64,000 bases of DNA, from the NCBI RefSeq assembly GCF_002893625.1, contig NZ_PKMZ01000011.1, positions 62,001 through 126,000 of the forward strand. The letters run 5' to 3'. Numbering within the stretch: the stretch's first letter is position 1; every line of letters starts with the position of its first letter. The position numbers and the translations under genes were made by a program. Positions 8,863-18,284 of this stretch are shown here, piece by piece. A model generated the notes under the pieces. It saw nothing but the letters and a program-made list of their open reading frames with translations, did not search any database and was not told the origin of the DNA. The DNA comes from Mangrovicella endophytica (lineage in GTDB: Bacteria; Pseudomonadota; Alphaproteobacteria; Rhizobiales; Rhizobiaceae).

Positions 8863-9064
8863 GGCAGCCGCGCTCGAGATCTACGATGTGGAGGCAGACC
8901 GGCCCGGCACGGAAACTCGTGCATGGCGCCGGGTTGATGCATTAGAACATTGGGCGTCAGAACGTCGGCGTCGTCGTCATCGGACAGGCTTCATCGCTCT
9001 GCCGCTGACCGTTTCCCTTCCCGGCGCGATGTCACCGCGCCGCCAAACAATCGAGGCTTCCTGC

Positions 9065-9694
9065 ATGAACGGCGTCACCGTCATCGATCACCCGCTCGTG
9101 CAGCACAAGCTCACCATCATGCGCAAGAAGGAGACCTCGACGGCGAGCTTCCGACGGCTCCTGCGGGAGATCTCTACGCTGCTCTGCTACGAGGTGACCC
9201 GGGACCTCGAACTGACCACCATGCGGATCGAGACGCCGCTGGAGCCGATGGATGCACCGACGCTGGAGGGCAAGAAGCTCGTCTTCGCCTCCATCCTGCG
9301 CGCCGGCAACGGGCTCCTCGAAGGCATGCTCGACCTCGTGCCGGCCGCTCGCGTCGCCCATCTCGGGATCTATCGCGACCATGAAACGCTGCAGCCGGTG
9401 GAGTACTACTTCAAGGCGCCCGAGGACATCGCCGACCGGCTGGTGATCGTGGTCGACCCGATGCTGGCAACCGCCAACTCGGCAATCGCCGCGATCCAGC
9501 GCCTGAAGGATCGGGGCGGCCGCAACATCCGCTTCCTCTGCCTGCTCGCGGCGCCCGAGGGCATCGAGCGGTTCCGCGCTGCGCATCCGGACGTGCCGGT
9601 CTTCACCGCGGCGGTCGACAGCCACCTCAACGAGAAGGGCTATATCGTGCCCGGCCTCGGCGATGCGGGCGACCGGATGTACGGCACGAAATAG
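9065..9694 (+). CDS. upp: Uracil phosphoribosyltransferase
   Basis: Upp converts uracil and PRPP to UMP in pyrimidine salvage. The 209-residue protein begins [20 protein letters not shown], matching the family. It carries the PRPP loop [11 protein letters not shown] and the uracil-binding end [13 protein letters not shown]. It lies about 200 bases after deoB in the same direction. The uracil it uses would come from the deoA and cdd reactions encoded opposite. Confidence 0.97.
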   Translation: MNGVTVIDHPLVQHKLTIMRKKETSTASFRRLLREISTLLCYEVTRDLELTTMRIETPLEPMDAPTLEGKKLVFASILRAGNGLLEGMLDLVPAARVAHLGIYRDHETLQPVEYYFKAPEDIADRLVIVVDPMLATANSAIAAIQRLKDRGGRNIRFLCLLAAPEGIERFRAAHPDVPVFTAAVDSHLNEKGYIVPGLGDAGDRMYGTK

Positions 9695-9854
9695 CAGCCG
9701 GCGCTTTCGGTTTTCCGGTCGATTCCATGCCGGCGTTAAGGCTCCGGCAACCCTGCCGGCGGAATGAGCTTAGACAGCCGGCCGCGACACAGCCACCCTT
9801 AACGAGCGGCGGCTAGGCTCTGCGGTCTCTCGACCAACGAGCTGCGGCCGGTTG

Positions 9855-10409
9855 ATGCACAAGTTCCTGTTCGTCCTTGCCGGCGCCTCGCTGCTGGCGC
9901 TGACCGCCCCGTCCGTCTTCGAGCGCTACCGCGAGCAGCTTGTCGACCACGAGCAGGAGATGATCGACCCGGCGCCGCCCGTGGTCGAGGCCGCGGCGCC
10001 GGTAACAGGCGCGCCAGGGGCGCAGCCTGCGCCCACCAGCGGCACCACGCGGCTCACTGCCGGTCCTGACGGCCATTTCCGCACTGACGCCCGCCTCAAC
10101 GGCCGGACCGTTCCCGTGCTGGTCGACACCGGCGCGACCTATGTGGCGCTGGATGAAGCGACGGCCCGCCGGCTCGGCATCCACGTCGCGCCAGATGACT
10201 TCCGCTACAGCGTCCAGACGGCCAACGGCACGCGTCCCGTTGCGCTCGCCACCATCGATCGACTCGAGGTCGGCCGCGTCGCCGTGCGCAACGTCGAGGC
10301 CGTGGTCTCCAAAGGTGACGACATGCCGGTGACGCTGCTCGGCATGAGCTTTCTGAAGAAGCTGAAGCGCTTCGGTGTCGAGGCCGGGACGCTCAACCTG
10401 GTGCAGTGA
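9855..10409 (+). CDS. Retropepsin-like aspartic protease, TIGR02281 type
   Basis: A 184-residue protein with an N-terminal membrane anchor or signal (FLFVLAGASLLALTAPSVF), a Pro/Ala-rich linker, and a single retropepsin-like lobe. The active-site motif VLVDTGATYVALDE and the later VTLLGMSFLKKLKRF are typical of the clan AA proteases common in alphaproteobacteria. One lobe per chain means activity would need a dimer. The substrate is unknown. A TTG one codon upstream is an alternative start. It converges with deoA. Confidence 0.85.
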   Translation: MHKFLFVLAGASLLALTAPSVFERYREQLVDHEQEMIDPAPPVVEAAAPVTGAPGAQPAPTSGTTRLTAGPDGHFRTDARLNGRTVPVLVDTGATYVALDEATARRLGIHVAPDDFRYSVQTANGTRPVALATIDRLEVGRVAVRNVEAVVSKGDDMPVTLLGMSFLKKLKRFGVEAGTLNLVQ

Positions 10410-10496
10410 TCACATCAGACGTCCGGTGATCACCGCCGGTGCTCGGCGAAGGCCTATGGCGCGCCTCGGTCCGTTATAATCAGGCGATTTCCACCG

Positions 10497-11819
10497 TCAG
10501 CCGAAGCGATCCAGTACGGCCGGTCGGCCGCTTCCGGCCGCAATTGCGTCGGCGAGTTGGTATGCTTGTCTGACCATCCTAGCCGCGGCATCCGCAGCGT
10601 CGTCACTGCGGGCATGGACGAGGCAGAGCGGATCACCCTTCGCAAGCGTCGTGCCGAGACCGACGAGCCCGGTCAGGCCGACGGCATGATCCACCGGGTC
10701 CTGCGGCCGCGTCCGGCCACCCCCGAGCGCCACCACGGCCATGCCGAGCGCGCGCGTATCCACGGTGGCGACCGTGCCGGCGCCCTCCGCCGCGACCTCC
10801 TTCACCACCGGTGCCACCGGCAGATAGCCGTCCGTCCGTTCCACGAAGTCGGCGGGGCCGCCGAGCGCTGCGACCATCCGGCCGAAGATTTCAGCGGCAG
10901 CGCCGCCCGTCAGAGCCGCCTCAGCCTTTCCGCGCCCGTCCTCCACATCAACTGCAAGGCCGCCCAGAGCCAGCATCTCGGCGGCGAGCGACAGCGTGAC
11001 CTCGCGAAGCCGCGCATCCTGATGCGCCCCGGTGAGGAAGCGCACCGCGTTGCGCACCTCGACGGCATTGCCGGCGTCGGAGGCGAGCGACTCATCCATA
11101 CCGGTGAGGAGCGCCGTCGTCCTCAGGCCGGCGCCGTTGGCGACGGCGACGAGGCTCTTTGCCAGCGCGCGCGCATCCTCCTCCCGCGCCATGAAGGCGC
11201 CGGAGCCGGACTTCACGTCGAGGACGAGGCCCTGCAGACCGGCGGCGAGCTTCTTCGACAGGATGGAGGCGGTGATCAGCGGGATCGATTCCACCGTCGC
11301 GGTGACGTCGCGAATGGCATAGAAGCGCTTGTCGGCCGGCGCGAGCCGCCCGGTCTGGCCGATGATGGCGCAGCCGACCTCCTTCACCGTTCGGCGGAAC
11401 AGTGCATTATCCGGCGCGACGCTGTAGCCGGGGATCGATTCCATCTTGTCGAGCGTGCCGCCGGTATGGCCGAGGCCGCGCCCGGAGATCATCGGCACGG
11501 CACCGCCGCAGGCCGCTACGATCGGCGCCAGCATCAGCGAGACATTGTCGCCGACGCCGCCGGTGGAGTGCTTGTCGAGCACCGGCCTGTCGAGATCGCT
11601 CCAGTCGAGGACGTCGCCGGAATCGCGCATCGCCTCGGTCAGCGCCACCGTCTCGGCGGGCTGCATGCCGTTGAAGAACACCGCCATGGCAAAGGCCGCG
11701 ACCTGGCCCTCCGTCACCCGCTCCCCCTCGAAACCGGCGATGAAGGCGCGGATGGCTTCGGGGTCCAGCGTGCCGCCATCGCGCTTGGCGCGAATGAGCT
11801 CCTGCGGGATCAGCGTCAT
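10497..11819 (-). CDS. deoA: Thymidine phosphorylase
   Basis: DeoA cleaves thymidine and deoxyuridine with phosphate to give the base and deoxyribose 1-phosphate. The 440-residue protein contains the family signature [18 protein letters not shown] and [16 protein letters not shown], plus the C-terminal pyrimidine nucleoside phosphorylase domain with [10 protein letters not shown] start eight codons further upstream (11843) is open but has no ribosome site; [16 protein letters not shown] matches DeoA N-termini better. It is the last gene of the nucleoside uptake/salvage operon. Confidence 0.96.
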   Translation of the reverse strand: MTLIPQELIRAKRDGGTLDPEAIRAFIAGFEGERVTEGQVAAFAMAVFFNGMQPAETVALTEAMRDSGDVLDWSDLDRPVLDKHSTGGVGDNVSLMLAPIVAACGGAVPMISGRGLGHTGGTLDKMESIPGYSVAPDNALFRRTVKEVGCAIIGQTGRLAPADKRFYAIRDVTATVESIPLITASILSKKLAAGLQGLVLDVKSGSGAFMAREEDARALAKSLVAVANGAGLRTTALLTGMDESLASDAGNAVEVRNAVRFLTGAHQDARLREVTLSLAAEMLALGGLAVDVEDGRGKAEAALTGGAAAEIFGRMVAALGGPADFVERTDGYLPVAPVVKEVAAEGAGTVATVDTRALGMAVVALGGGRTRPQDPVDHAVGLTGLVGLGTTLAKGDPLCLVHARSDDAADAAARMVRQAYQLADAIAAGSGRPAVLDRFG

Positions 11820-11893
11820 CGGCGATCGTCCTGTTCTCGTCATTCGGGCGCTTCATGCCGGGCGCTGCGGTCGCTGTCGAGCGGCGGCAATGC

Positions 11894-12697
11894 TCAGGCC
11901 GCGGCGAGCGCCGGCAATGCCCGCTTCAGGATCGCGGCGAGGCTGCGGCCGCCGCGCGGCGCCACGTCCTTGGTCTCGGCATGGGACAGCTCGGCCCCGG
12001 TCATGCCGGCCCCGTAATTGGTGATCACAGAGGCGGCGGCGACCTTGAGGCCGCAGAAGCGGGCGAGGATCGTTTCCGGCACCGTGGACATGCCGACGGC
12101 GTCGGCGCCAAGCAGCCGCGCCATGCGGATCTCGGCCGGCGTCTCGAAGGACGGCCCGGAAAGCCACATGTAGACGCCCCGATGCAGCGTCTCCCCTTCT
12201 GCCGCTGCCGCCGCGATCAGGCTTTCGCGCAAGGCTGCGTCATAGGCGCTGGTCATGCCGACGAAGCGGCGATCGGAGGGCTCGCCGATCAGCGGATTGC
12301 GGCCGGAGAAGGCGATGTGATCCTCGATCAGCATCACCGTGCCCGGCGCCATCTCCTCGCGCAGCGACCCGGCGGCGTTGGTCAGCACCAGAGTCCCTAT
12401 ACCGAAGGCGGCCAACGCTTCGATCACCGGGCGCATCGCGCTCGCATCGCCGTTTTCGTAATAGTGGACGCGGCCGGACAGGAGCAGCACAGGCACGCCG
12501 CCGAGCAGCCCCGCGACCACCTCGCCCGAATGGCCGCTGACGCCGATGCGCGGAAAGCCCGCGATCGCATCATAGGGGATGCGGACCGGCTCCTCGACGG
12601 CATCCGCCAGTCCGGCGAGCCCCGAGCCGAGGATGATGGCGATGCGAGCCTCGCAGGTCGGCAGGTGCTCGCGCAAGGACCGGCGTTGTTCAGTCAT
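11894..12697 (-). CDS. punA: Purine nucleoside phosphorylase (trimeric type)
   Basis: Phosphorolyses purine nucleosides such as guanosine and inosine. The 267-residue protein has the features of trimeric PNP/XapA enzymes: AIILGSGLAGLAD (phosphate loop), GVSGHSGEVVAGLLGG, LVLTNAAGSL, GMSTVPETILARFCGL and VITNYGAGM. MTAP-type enzymes share the fold, but the gene context favours nucleoside salvage. The ATG overlaps the cdd stop by four bases. About 75 bases separate it from deoA. Confidence 0.93.
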   Translation of the reverse strand: MTEQRRSLREHLPTCEARIAIILGSGLAGLADAVEEPVRIPYDAIAGFPRIGVSGHSGEVVAGLLGGVPVLLLSGRVHYYENGDASAMRPVIEALAAFGIGTLVLTNAAGSLREEMAPGTVMLIEDHIAFSGRNPLIGEPSDRRFVGMTSAYDAALRESLIAAAAAEGETLHRGVYMWLSGPSFETPAEIRMARLLGADAVGMSTVPETILARFCGLKVAAASVITNYGAGMTGAELSHAETKDVAPRGGRSLAAILKRALPALAAA

Positions 12698-13092
12698 CCG
12701 AGGCTCTCCGCCTCGAAGCTGCGCGGCAGCAGATCGGCGAGGCCCACCGTCTCGACGATGCCGGTCGCCGCATCGCAGAGATGGACGCGCGTTGCCGCTG
12801 AGCCGAATTCAGCGATACGCTGGCGGCACCCGCCGCAGGGCGTGCAGAGCCGCTTCTTTTCGGCGACAACGGCGATCTCGGCGATCGTACCGCCGCCGTC
12901 GGCCACCATCTGGCCGATCGCCGTCGTCTCGGCGCACCAGCCTTCGGGGAAGCTGACGACCTCGACATTGCAGCCGGCATAGATGCGTCCGTCGCTTGTC
13001 CTGATCGCCGCGCCGACGGGAAAGCGCGAATAGGGCGCGTGAGCCCGGCCCATCACCGTGTGTGCACGCTCGAAGAGGTCGTTCGCGGCCAT
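12694..13092 (-). CDS. cdd: Cytidine deaminase
   Basis: Deaminates cytidine and deoxycytidine to uridine and deoxyuridine. The 132-residue protein has the zinc site: CAETTAIG supplies the Cys ligand and catalytic Glu, CTPCGGCRQ the other two Cys ligands. The N-terminal APYSRFPVGAAI is typical of homotetrameric Cdd. The ATG overlaps the TAA of the upstream permease gene by one base (TAATG), and the stop overlaps the punA start. The open frame continues well upstream, but that part is a shadow of the permease gene. Confidence 0.95.
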   Translation of the reverse strand: MAANDLFERAHTVMGRAHAPYSRFPVGAAIRTSDGRIYAGCNVEVVSFPEGWCAETTAIGQMVADGGGTIAEIAVVAEKKRLCTPCGGCRQRIAEFGSAATRVHLCDAATGIVETVGLADLLPRSFEAESLG

Positions 13093-14060
13093 TACCGCTC
13101 CTTCACGTAAGGCACGCCGCCTGCGCGCGGCGGAATGGCCCGTCCGACGAAGCCGGCGAGCAGCACGACGGTGAGGATATAGGGCAGCGCCTGCACGAAC
13201 TGCACGGAGACCGTGCCGATGCCGGGCAGCGCAACACCCTGGATGCGGATCGAGATCGCATCGAGGAAGCCGAAGAGCAGGCAGGCGAAAAGGATCGGAA
13301 CAGGGCGCCATTTGGCGAAGATCAGCGCGGCGAGCGCGATGTAGCCTTTGCCAGCGGTCATGTCGCGGTTGAAGCCGGCCGCCTGCGCCACCGCAAGATA
13401 GGTGCCGGCGAGGCCGGTGAGGACGCCGCAGATGATCACGGCGCGGTAGCGCAACCAGGCAACCGAAATGCCGGCCGTGTCGACCGCGGCGGGGTTCTCG
13501 CCGACGGCGCGCAGCCGCAGGCCGAAGCGGGTGCGGGCGAGTACCCACCATGTCGCCGGCACCAGCAGGAAGGCGAGATAGACGAGGACGTTCTGCCCCG
13601 AGATGATGCCGCTGTAGATCGGCCCGACGACGGGAACGCCGGACAGCTCCTGGGCGAAGGGCAGGACCTTGTCGCTGAAGCGGGCATCGCCGGTGAGCGG
13701 CGGCGTGCGGCCGCCCTCGCCAAACCAGCTCTGGCCGAGGATCACCGTCAGACCGGCGGCGATGAAGTTGATGGCAACGCCCGAGACGATCTGGTTGCCG
13801 CGGCAGGTGATCGAGGCGAAGCCGTGGACGAGGCCGAAGGCAACGGCCGCGCCGACGCCGGCGAGGAGCCCGGCCCAGGCCGAGCCGCTGAGCGCTGCCA
13901 CCGTCGCCGAGGCAAAGGCGGCGATCAGCATCTTGCCCTCGAGGCTGATGTCGAAGACGCCGGAGCGTTCGGAGTAAAGGCCGGCCAGAGCGGCAAAGAG
14001 CAGCGGCGTCGACAGCCGGATGGTGGAATCAACGATGTTGATGGCGAGAGCCGCATCCAT
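13092..14060 (-). CDS. Nucleoside ABC transporter permease 2
   Basis: A 322-residue inner-membrane permease of the BPD_transp_2 family (as in NupQ/YufQ and RbsC). Roughly eight to ten hydrophobic segments are visible. It begins with STPLLFAALAGLYSERSGVFDISLEGKMLI, and the ERSGVFDISLEGKML stretch is characteristic of nucleoside permeases working with BMP binding proteins. It pairs with the upstream permease and the 510-residue ATPase. Its stop overlaps cdd by one base. Confidence 0.92.
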   Translation of the reverse strand: MDAALAINIVDSTIRLSTPLLFAALAGLYSERSGVFDISLEGKMLIAAFASATVAALSGSAWAGLLAGVGAAVAFGLVHGFASITCRGNQIVSGVAINFIAAGLTVILGQSWFGEGGRTPPLTGDARFSDKVLPFAQELSGVPVVGPIYSGIISGQNVLVYLAFLLVPATWWVLARTRFGLRLRAVGENPAAVDTAGISVAWLRYRAVIICGVLTGLAGTYLAVAQAAGFNRDMTAGKGYIALAALIFAKWRPVPILFACLLFGFLDAISIRIQGVALPGIGTVSVQFVQALPYILTVVLLAGFVGRAIPPRAGGVPYVKER

Positions 14061-15199
14061 CAGGCCGTCGCCTTTCCAGCCTCGGCGCCAACCGGCCCCT
14101 GCCGGCGGAGCCGGCCGTAGAGCGCGCCGACACCCGGCCGCAGCATGTTCTCCAGGGCGCCGGCAAACAGGATCACCAGCCCCTGGATGATGACGATCAT
14201 GTCGCGCGAGATCGCCGGCATGTCGAAGGCGAGTTCTGCGCCGCCCTGGTAGAGCATGCCGAAGAGCAGTGCCGCCGGGAGGATGCCGGCGGGATGGCCG
14301 CGCCCCATCAGCGCCACCGCGATGCCGACGAAGCCGGCACCCGCGGGAAAGTCGATCTGGAGCCGGTACTGGTCGCCCATAACCGGGTTCAGCGCCATCA
14401 GCCCGGCAAGCCCGCCGGCAATCAGCATGGTGACGACGATGATGCGCGTTTCAGCCATGCCGGCATATCGCGCGGCCTTCGGCGAGTGGCCGAGCGTGCG
14501 GATTTCGTAGCCCAGCCGCGTGCGCCAGATCAGCACCCAGACAAAGAGCGCGGCGGCCAGCGCCACGAAGAGCGTGACGTTCAGCGGTGCGCCGCCGAGC
14601 GAGGCGCCGAACAACTCGAACAGGCCGTCGAGCTTGGGCAGGCTGGCGCCGGCCTCGAAGGTGCGGCTTTCCGGGTTCATCGAGCCGGCCGGCTTCAAGG
14701 GCCCGACCAGGAGGTAGACCATCAGCGCCGAGGCGATGAAGTTGAACATGATTGTGGTGATGACGATGTGGCTGCCGCGCCGCGCCTGCAGCCAGGCGGG
14801 GATCAGCGCCCAGGCGGCACCGAAGAGGGCCGCGGCGGCGGCGGCCAGCGGCAGGTTGAGCCACCAGGGCAGGATGCCGCCGAGCGCCAGCGCAACGACG
14901 GTGATGCCGAGGCCGCCGAGATAGGCCTGACCCTCGCCGCCGATGTTGAAGAGGCCGCCATGAAAGGCGACCGCCACGGCAAGGCCGGTGAAGATAAAGC
15001 TTGTCGTGTAATAGAGGGTGAAGCCGACGCCCTCCCCATAGCCGAAGGCACCGCGCAGCATCAGCATCGCGGCTTCGGCCGGGCTTTCGCCGACCACCAG
15101 CACGACGAGACCGGCGACCAGGAAGGCGACGACGAGGTTGAGGAGCGGAATCAGGCCGTAGTCGATCCAGGCCGGCAGCTTGGCAAAGGGGCGGCTCAT
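14060..15199 (-). CDS. Nucleoside ABC transporter permease 1
   Basis: A 379-residue BPD_transp_2 permease (NupP/YufP type), with many hydrophobic segments and the cytoplasmic-loop motif FNIGGEGQAYLGGLG. In this family NIG-EGQ precedes the region that contacts the ATPase. A second hallmark is GRGHPAGILPAALLFGMLYQGG near the C-terminus. The gene ends at the start of the second permease. The start overlaps the VOC gene's stop by four bases, so all are likely one transcript. Confidence 0.92.
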   Translation of the reverse strand: MSRPFAKLPAWIDYGLIPLLNLVVAFLVAGLVVLVVGESPAEAAMLMLRGAFGYGEGVGFTLYYTTSFIFTGLAVAVAFHGGLFNIGGEGQAYLGGLGITVVALALGGILPWWLNLPLAAAAAALFGAAWALIPAWLQARRGSHIVITTIMFNFIASALMVYLLVGPLKPAGSMNPESRTFEAGASLPKLDGLFELFGASLGGAPLNVTLFVALAAALFVWVLIWRTRLGYEIRTLGHSPKAARYAGMAETRIIVVTMLIAGGLAGLMALNPVMGDQYRLQIDFPAGAGFVGIAVALMGRGHPAGILPAALLFGMLYQGGAELAFDMPAISRDMIVIIQGLVILFAGALENMLRPGVGALYGRLRRQGPVGAEAGKATA

Positions 15200-15645
15200 G
15201 CGGCGCCGCGCTCCGCACGGTCAAGGTCGAGATGACCCGCCGGCGTCAGCCTGAAAAACGGGTTGTGGGCGATCTCCCAGAGATGGCCATCGAGGTCCGC
15301 GAAGTAGCCGGCATAGCCGCCCCAGAAGGTCGGCTGCGGCAGCTTCACCGCCGAGGCGCCGGCGGCGGTCGCGCTGTCATAGAGGCGGTCGACGTCGCGC
15401 TCGCTCGGCATGTTGATGGCGAGCGTCACATTCGGGTACGGGCGGCTGCCGTCCATAGCCAGACCGACATCGGCGGCAAGGTCGCTGCGGCCGAAGAGCG
15501 AGAGCACGATCCCCTCCCCTCGCAGGAAGACGACGCCCTCGCCGCCGGCGTCCGCACGGCTCCAGCCGAGCGCCTCATAGAAGGCGGCAGCACGGGCGAG
15601 ATCGTCGACCGCCAGCGTCACCAGGCAGATCCGTGCGTCCCTCAT
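15196..15645 (-). CDS. VOC-family (glyoxalase/bleomycin-resistance fold) protein
   Basis: A 149-residue single-domain vicinal-oxygen-chelate protein. The beta-alpha-beta units are visible: LVTLAVDDLARAAAFYEALGW at the N-terminus and YAGYFADLDGHLWEIAHNP near the C-terminus, where the Glu of LWEI is a typical metal ligand. The substrate cannot be deduced. It sits between the ATPase and permease genes of the nucleoside transporter with four-base overlaps on both sides, an unusual place that suggests co-expression with uptake. GAGGCGGCGGA precedes the ATG. Confidence 0.85.
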   Translation of the reverse strand: MRDARICLVTLAVDDLARAAAFYEALGWSRADAGGEGVVFLRGEGIVLSLFGRSDLAADVGLAMDGSRPYPNVTLAINMPSERDVDRLYDSATAAGASAVKLPQPTFWGGYAGYFADLDGHLWEIAHNPFFRLTPAGHLDLDRAERGAA

Positions 15646-17174
15646 TCCGCCGCCTCGCGTTCCTCGATGCCGGCCATCAGGAGGCCGAGCTCGCCCTCGC
15701 CTGCGTCCGGCCCACGCTCGCCGACGATGCGGCCGGCGAACATCACCAGGATACGGTCCGACAGCGCCCGGATCTCGTCGAGCTCGACAGAGACGAGCAG
15801 GATCGCCTTGCCGGCATCGCGCATCTCGACGATGCGGCGGTGGATGAACTCGATGGCGCCGACATCGACGCCGCGGGTCGGCTGGCCGATCAGGAGAACG
15901 TCCGGATCACGCTCCATCTCACGGGAAAGGACGATCTTCTGCTGGTTGCCGCCAGAGAAGTTGGCCGTCTTCAGCCGGCAATCCGGCGGGCGGATGTCGT
16001 AGGCGGCGATCTTCTCGGCGGCGTCCCGGCGCATGGCAGCGCGATCCAGCAGCGGCCCTCTGGCGAAGCGCGCCTCGCGCTGATAGCCGAGAACCGCATT
16101 CTCGTTTTCCTCGAAGGGCAGGACGAGCCCCATATGGTGCCGGTCCTCCGGCACATGAGCCAGGCCGGCCGCGCGCAGCCCGGCGGGATCGGTCATCTCC
16201 TGTGGCCCAAGCTCGCGTCCCATCAGCGCGACGCGGCCGGCTTCGGTGGCGCGGATGCCTGCGAGCGCCTCGATCAGCTCGGACTGGCCGTTGCCGGCAA
16301 CGCCTGCGATGCCGACGATCTCGCCGGCCCGCAGGTTCAAGGACACGTCGTCCACCATGACGACGCCGCGGCTGTCGCGTACCCGCAGGCCCTCGACCGA
16401 CAGGCGCACCTCCCTCGGCGCGGCTGACCCCTTGTCGACGGTGAGGAGCACCCGCCGCCCGACCATCAGCTCGGCCAGCTCTGCGACGTTGGTCTCCGCC
16501 GTGCGGCGGGTCGCCACCAGCTCGCCGCGGCGCATCACCGAGACGGCGTCGGTCACGGCCATGATTTCCCGCAGCTTGTGGGTGATCAGGATGATCGTCT
16601 TGCCCTCGTCGCGCAGGTGCCGCAGCACGGCGAAGAGGTGGTCGGCCTCGGCGGGCGTCAAGACGCCGGTCGGCTCGTCGAGGATCAGGATGTCGGCGCC
16701 GCGATAGAGGCTCTTCAGGATCTCGACGCGCTGCTGGCGTCCCACGGGAAGCTCCTCGACCACCGCGTCCGGATCGACGTCGAGCGCATGCTCGCGCTCC
16801 AGGCGCTTCAGCTCGGCACGCACCTTGGCGATGCCGGCGCCGAGGAAGGGCGACTTTTCCGCGCCCAGCATGACATTCTCGACGACGGTGAAGTTCGGCA
16901 CCAGCATGAAGTGCTGGTGGACCATGCCGATGCCGGCAGCGATCGCCGCGCTCGGATCGGTGATGGAAGCAGGGCGGCCATCGACGCGGATCTCGCCGCT
17001 GTCGGCCTGGTAGAAGCCGTAGATGATCGACATCAGCGTCGACTTGCCGGCACCGTTCTCGCCGATAATGCCGTGGATGGTGCCCTTTTCGACGGACAGG
17101 TTGATGCTGCGGTTGGCGTGGACGGCGCCGAAGCGCTTGTCGATGTCGATCAGTTGGATCGCCGCGTCCGCCAT
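15642..17174 (-). CDS. Nucleoside ABC transporter ATP-binding protein (two NBDs)
   Basis: A 510-residue protein with two ABC domains, as in NupO/YufO and sugar importers. Domain 1 has Walker A GENGAGKST (~36-44), Q-loop MVHQHFMLVPNF and Walker B ILILDEPTGVLTP. Domain 2 has the degenerate P-loop region GVAGNGQSELIEAL, signature FSGGNQQKIVLSREM and LLIGQPTRGVDVGA. Lack of a canonical Walker A in domain 2 is normal for this family. It heads the operon that continues with the VOC protein, two permeases, cdd, punA and deoA. Confidence 0.94.
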   Translation of the reverse strand: MADAAIQLIDIDKRFGAVHANRSINLSVEKGTIHGIIGENGAGKSTLMSIIYGFYQADSGEIRVDGRPASITDPSAAIAAGIGMVHQHFMLVPNFTVVENVMLGAEKSPFLGAGIAKVRAELKRLEREHALDVDPDAVVEELPVGRQQRVEILKSLYRGADILILDEPTGVLTPAEADHLFAVLRHLRDEGKTIILITHKLREIMAVTDAVSVMRRGELVATRRTAETNVAELAELMVGRRVLLTVDKGSAAPREVRLSVEGLRVRDSRGVVMVDDVSLNLRAGEIVGIAGVAGNGQSELIEALAGIRATEAGRVALMGRELGPQEMTDPAGLRAAGLAHVPEDRHHMGLVLPFEENENAVLGYQREARFARGPLLDRAAMRRDAAEKIAAYDIRPPDCRLKTANFSGGNQQKIVLSREMERDPDVLLIGQPTRGVDVGAIEFIHRRIVEMRDAGKAILLVSVELDEIRALSDRILVMFAGRIVGERGPDAGEGELGLLMAGIEEREAAE

Positions 17175-17316
17175 GGCACTCTCAGCTACGTCCTTGTCGC
17201 CGAAAGCTTAAAGCAGCAGACAGCGGTATGACCAGCATGATTTGGCAGAGGGCGCGGCACTGCCACGGCGCTATCGTCGTGGCGCCGCCACCGACGAAGC
17301 GGAAACGGAGGAACCA

Positions 17317-17526
17317 GTGAGCGACGAGACGAGCCGCATCGACGATCTCGAGATCATGGCCGCGCATCAGGCCAAGGCGATCGAGGAACTGTCGGAGGAG
17401 CTCCAGAAAGCCTATGGGACCATCGAGCAGCTGCGCAAGGCCGTGAAGGGGCTCGCCGAGCGCTGCGGCGCTCTCGAAGAGGCGGTGACGCCGCGGCCGG
17501 AGATCACCAAGCCGCCGCATTACTGA
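17317..17526 (+). CDS. slyX: SlyX family protein
   Basis: A 69-residue acidic protein beginning VSDETSRIDDLEIMAAHQAK, almost entirely a predicted coiled coil, and ending ITKPPHY. The PPHY end is the SlyX hallmark. Function is unknown; SlyX was named next to SlyD in E. coli. The GTG start is preceded by GGAGG, while the longer open frame from 17242 has no ribosome site. The gene is transcribed opposite to its neighbours. Confidence 0.85.
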   Translation: MSDETSRIDDLEIMAAHQAKAIEELSEELQKAYGTIEQLRKAVKGLAERCGALEEAVTPRPEITKPPHY

Positions 17527-17550
17527 GGGTTAAAGGCGCCGCCGAGTAGC

Positions 17551-17578
17551 TGCGGCGGCCGCAAGCCCGGCCGCCGCA
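17551..17578. terminator. GC-rich hairpin between slyX and ogt
   Basis: Perfect 10-bp arms (TGCGGCGGCC and GGCCGCCGCA) with an eight-base loop, lying between two convergent genes. It could serve both directions. There is no T-run on either strand, so intrinsic termination is only possible, not certain. Confidence 0.4.
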
Positions 17579-17606
17579 TCAGCTGTGCGGACCGGATCAG
17601 AGCCCT

Positions 17607-18143
17607 TCAGGCGAACAGGCGCAGCTGCCCGGCGCCTTCGCCGGAGCCCATCCCGCTTAGCCCGGCGACGCCCTCATGCTCCAGCAGGAAGCGCTTGGCC
17701 GGCAGGCCGCCGCCAAAGCCGGTGAGCGAGCGATCGGCGCCGACGACGCGGTGGCAGGGCAGGATGATCGGCAGTGGATTGGCACCGTTGGCGGCACCGA
17801 CGGCACGGCTGGCACCTGGACGCCCGAGCGCGGCGGCAATCGCGCCGTAGCTGGTGACGCTGCCATGCGGGATACCGGCGAGATGCAGCCAGACCGCGCG
17901 CTGGAACGGCGTGCCTACTGGATCGAGGGGAAGATCGAAGCTTTTCAGCCGCTTGGCGAAGTAGGCGTCGAGCTGGCGCATCGGCTCGGCCAAGGCGCTA
18001 CGATCCTCCCGCCAGCCGTCCAGGGGGCGGCGCGTGCGCGAGCCCTCCGGAAAGGAGACGAGGCGCAGCCCCTGGCCAGCCGTTGCGAGGAGTAGCGGCC
18101 CCAGCGGGCTGTCGGCATAGGCGTAGAGGATGGCGTCCGGCAT
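17607..18143 (-). CDS. ogt: Methylated-DNA-[protein]-cysteine S-methyltransferase
   Basis: Removes alkyl groups from O6-alkylguanine or O4-alkylthymine by transfer to its own Cys. The active-site motif PIILPCHRVVGADRSLTGFGGG is intact (Cys ~131), and VWLHLAGIPHGSVTSYGAIA supplies the DNA-binding helix-turn-helix. At 178 residues it fits Ogt; no Ada regulatory domain is present. It converges with slyX and has a good GGGAGGAG ribosome site. It lies between the BMP gene and the rest of the nucleoside transporter. Confidence 0.95.
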   Translation of the reverse strand: MPDAILYAYADSPLGPLLLATAGQGLRLVSFPEGSRTRRPLDGWREDRSALAEPMRQLDAYFAKRLKSFDLPLDPVGTPFQRAVWLHLAGIPHGSVTSYGAIAAALGRPGASRAVGAANGANPLPIILPCHRVVGADRSLTGFGGGLPAKRFLLEHEGVAGLSGMGSGEGAGQLRLFA

Positions 18144-18284
18144 GTGCTCCTCCCAGGCCAGAGGTCGCAGGCGACGGCGGCATGGCCGGCCTGCCGATCC
18201 TCAACAGCCACGTCTCGCCGATTAGGCGTCTGACAAGCGAACGGCCGGCGCAGCCGCCAGCCGCTGCTTATTCGACTGGCCGGA

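Noticed and set aside
12694-13551. A 285-codon open frame ending in cdd
   Set aside because: Only the last 132 codons match cytidine deaminase; the rest is an Arg/Pro-rich shadow of the permease gene in another frame.
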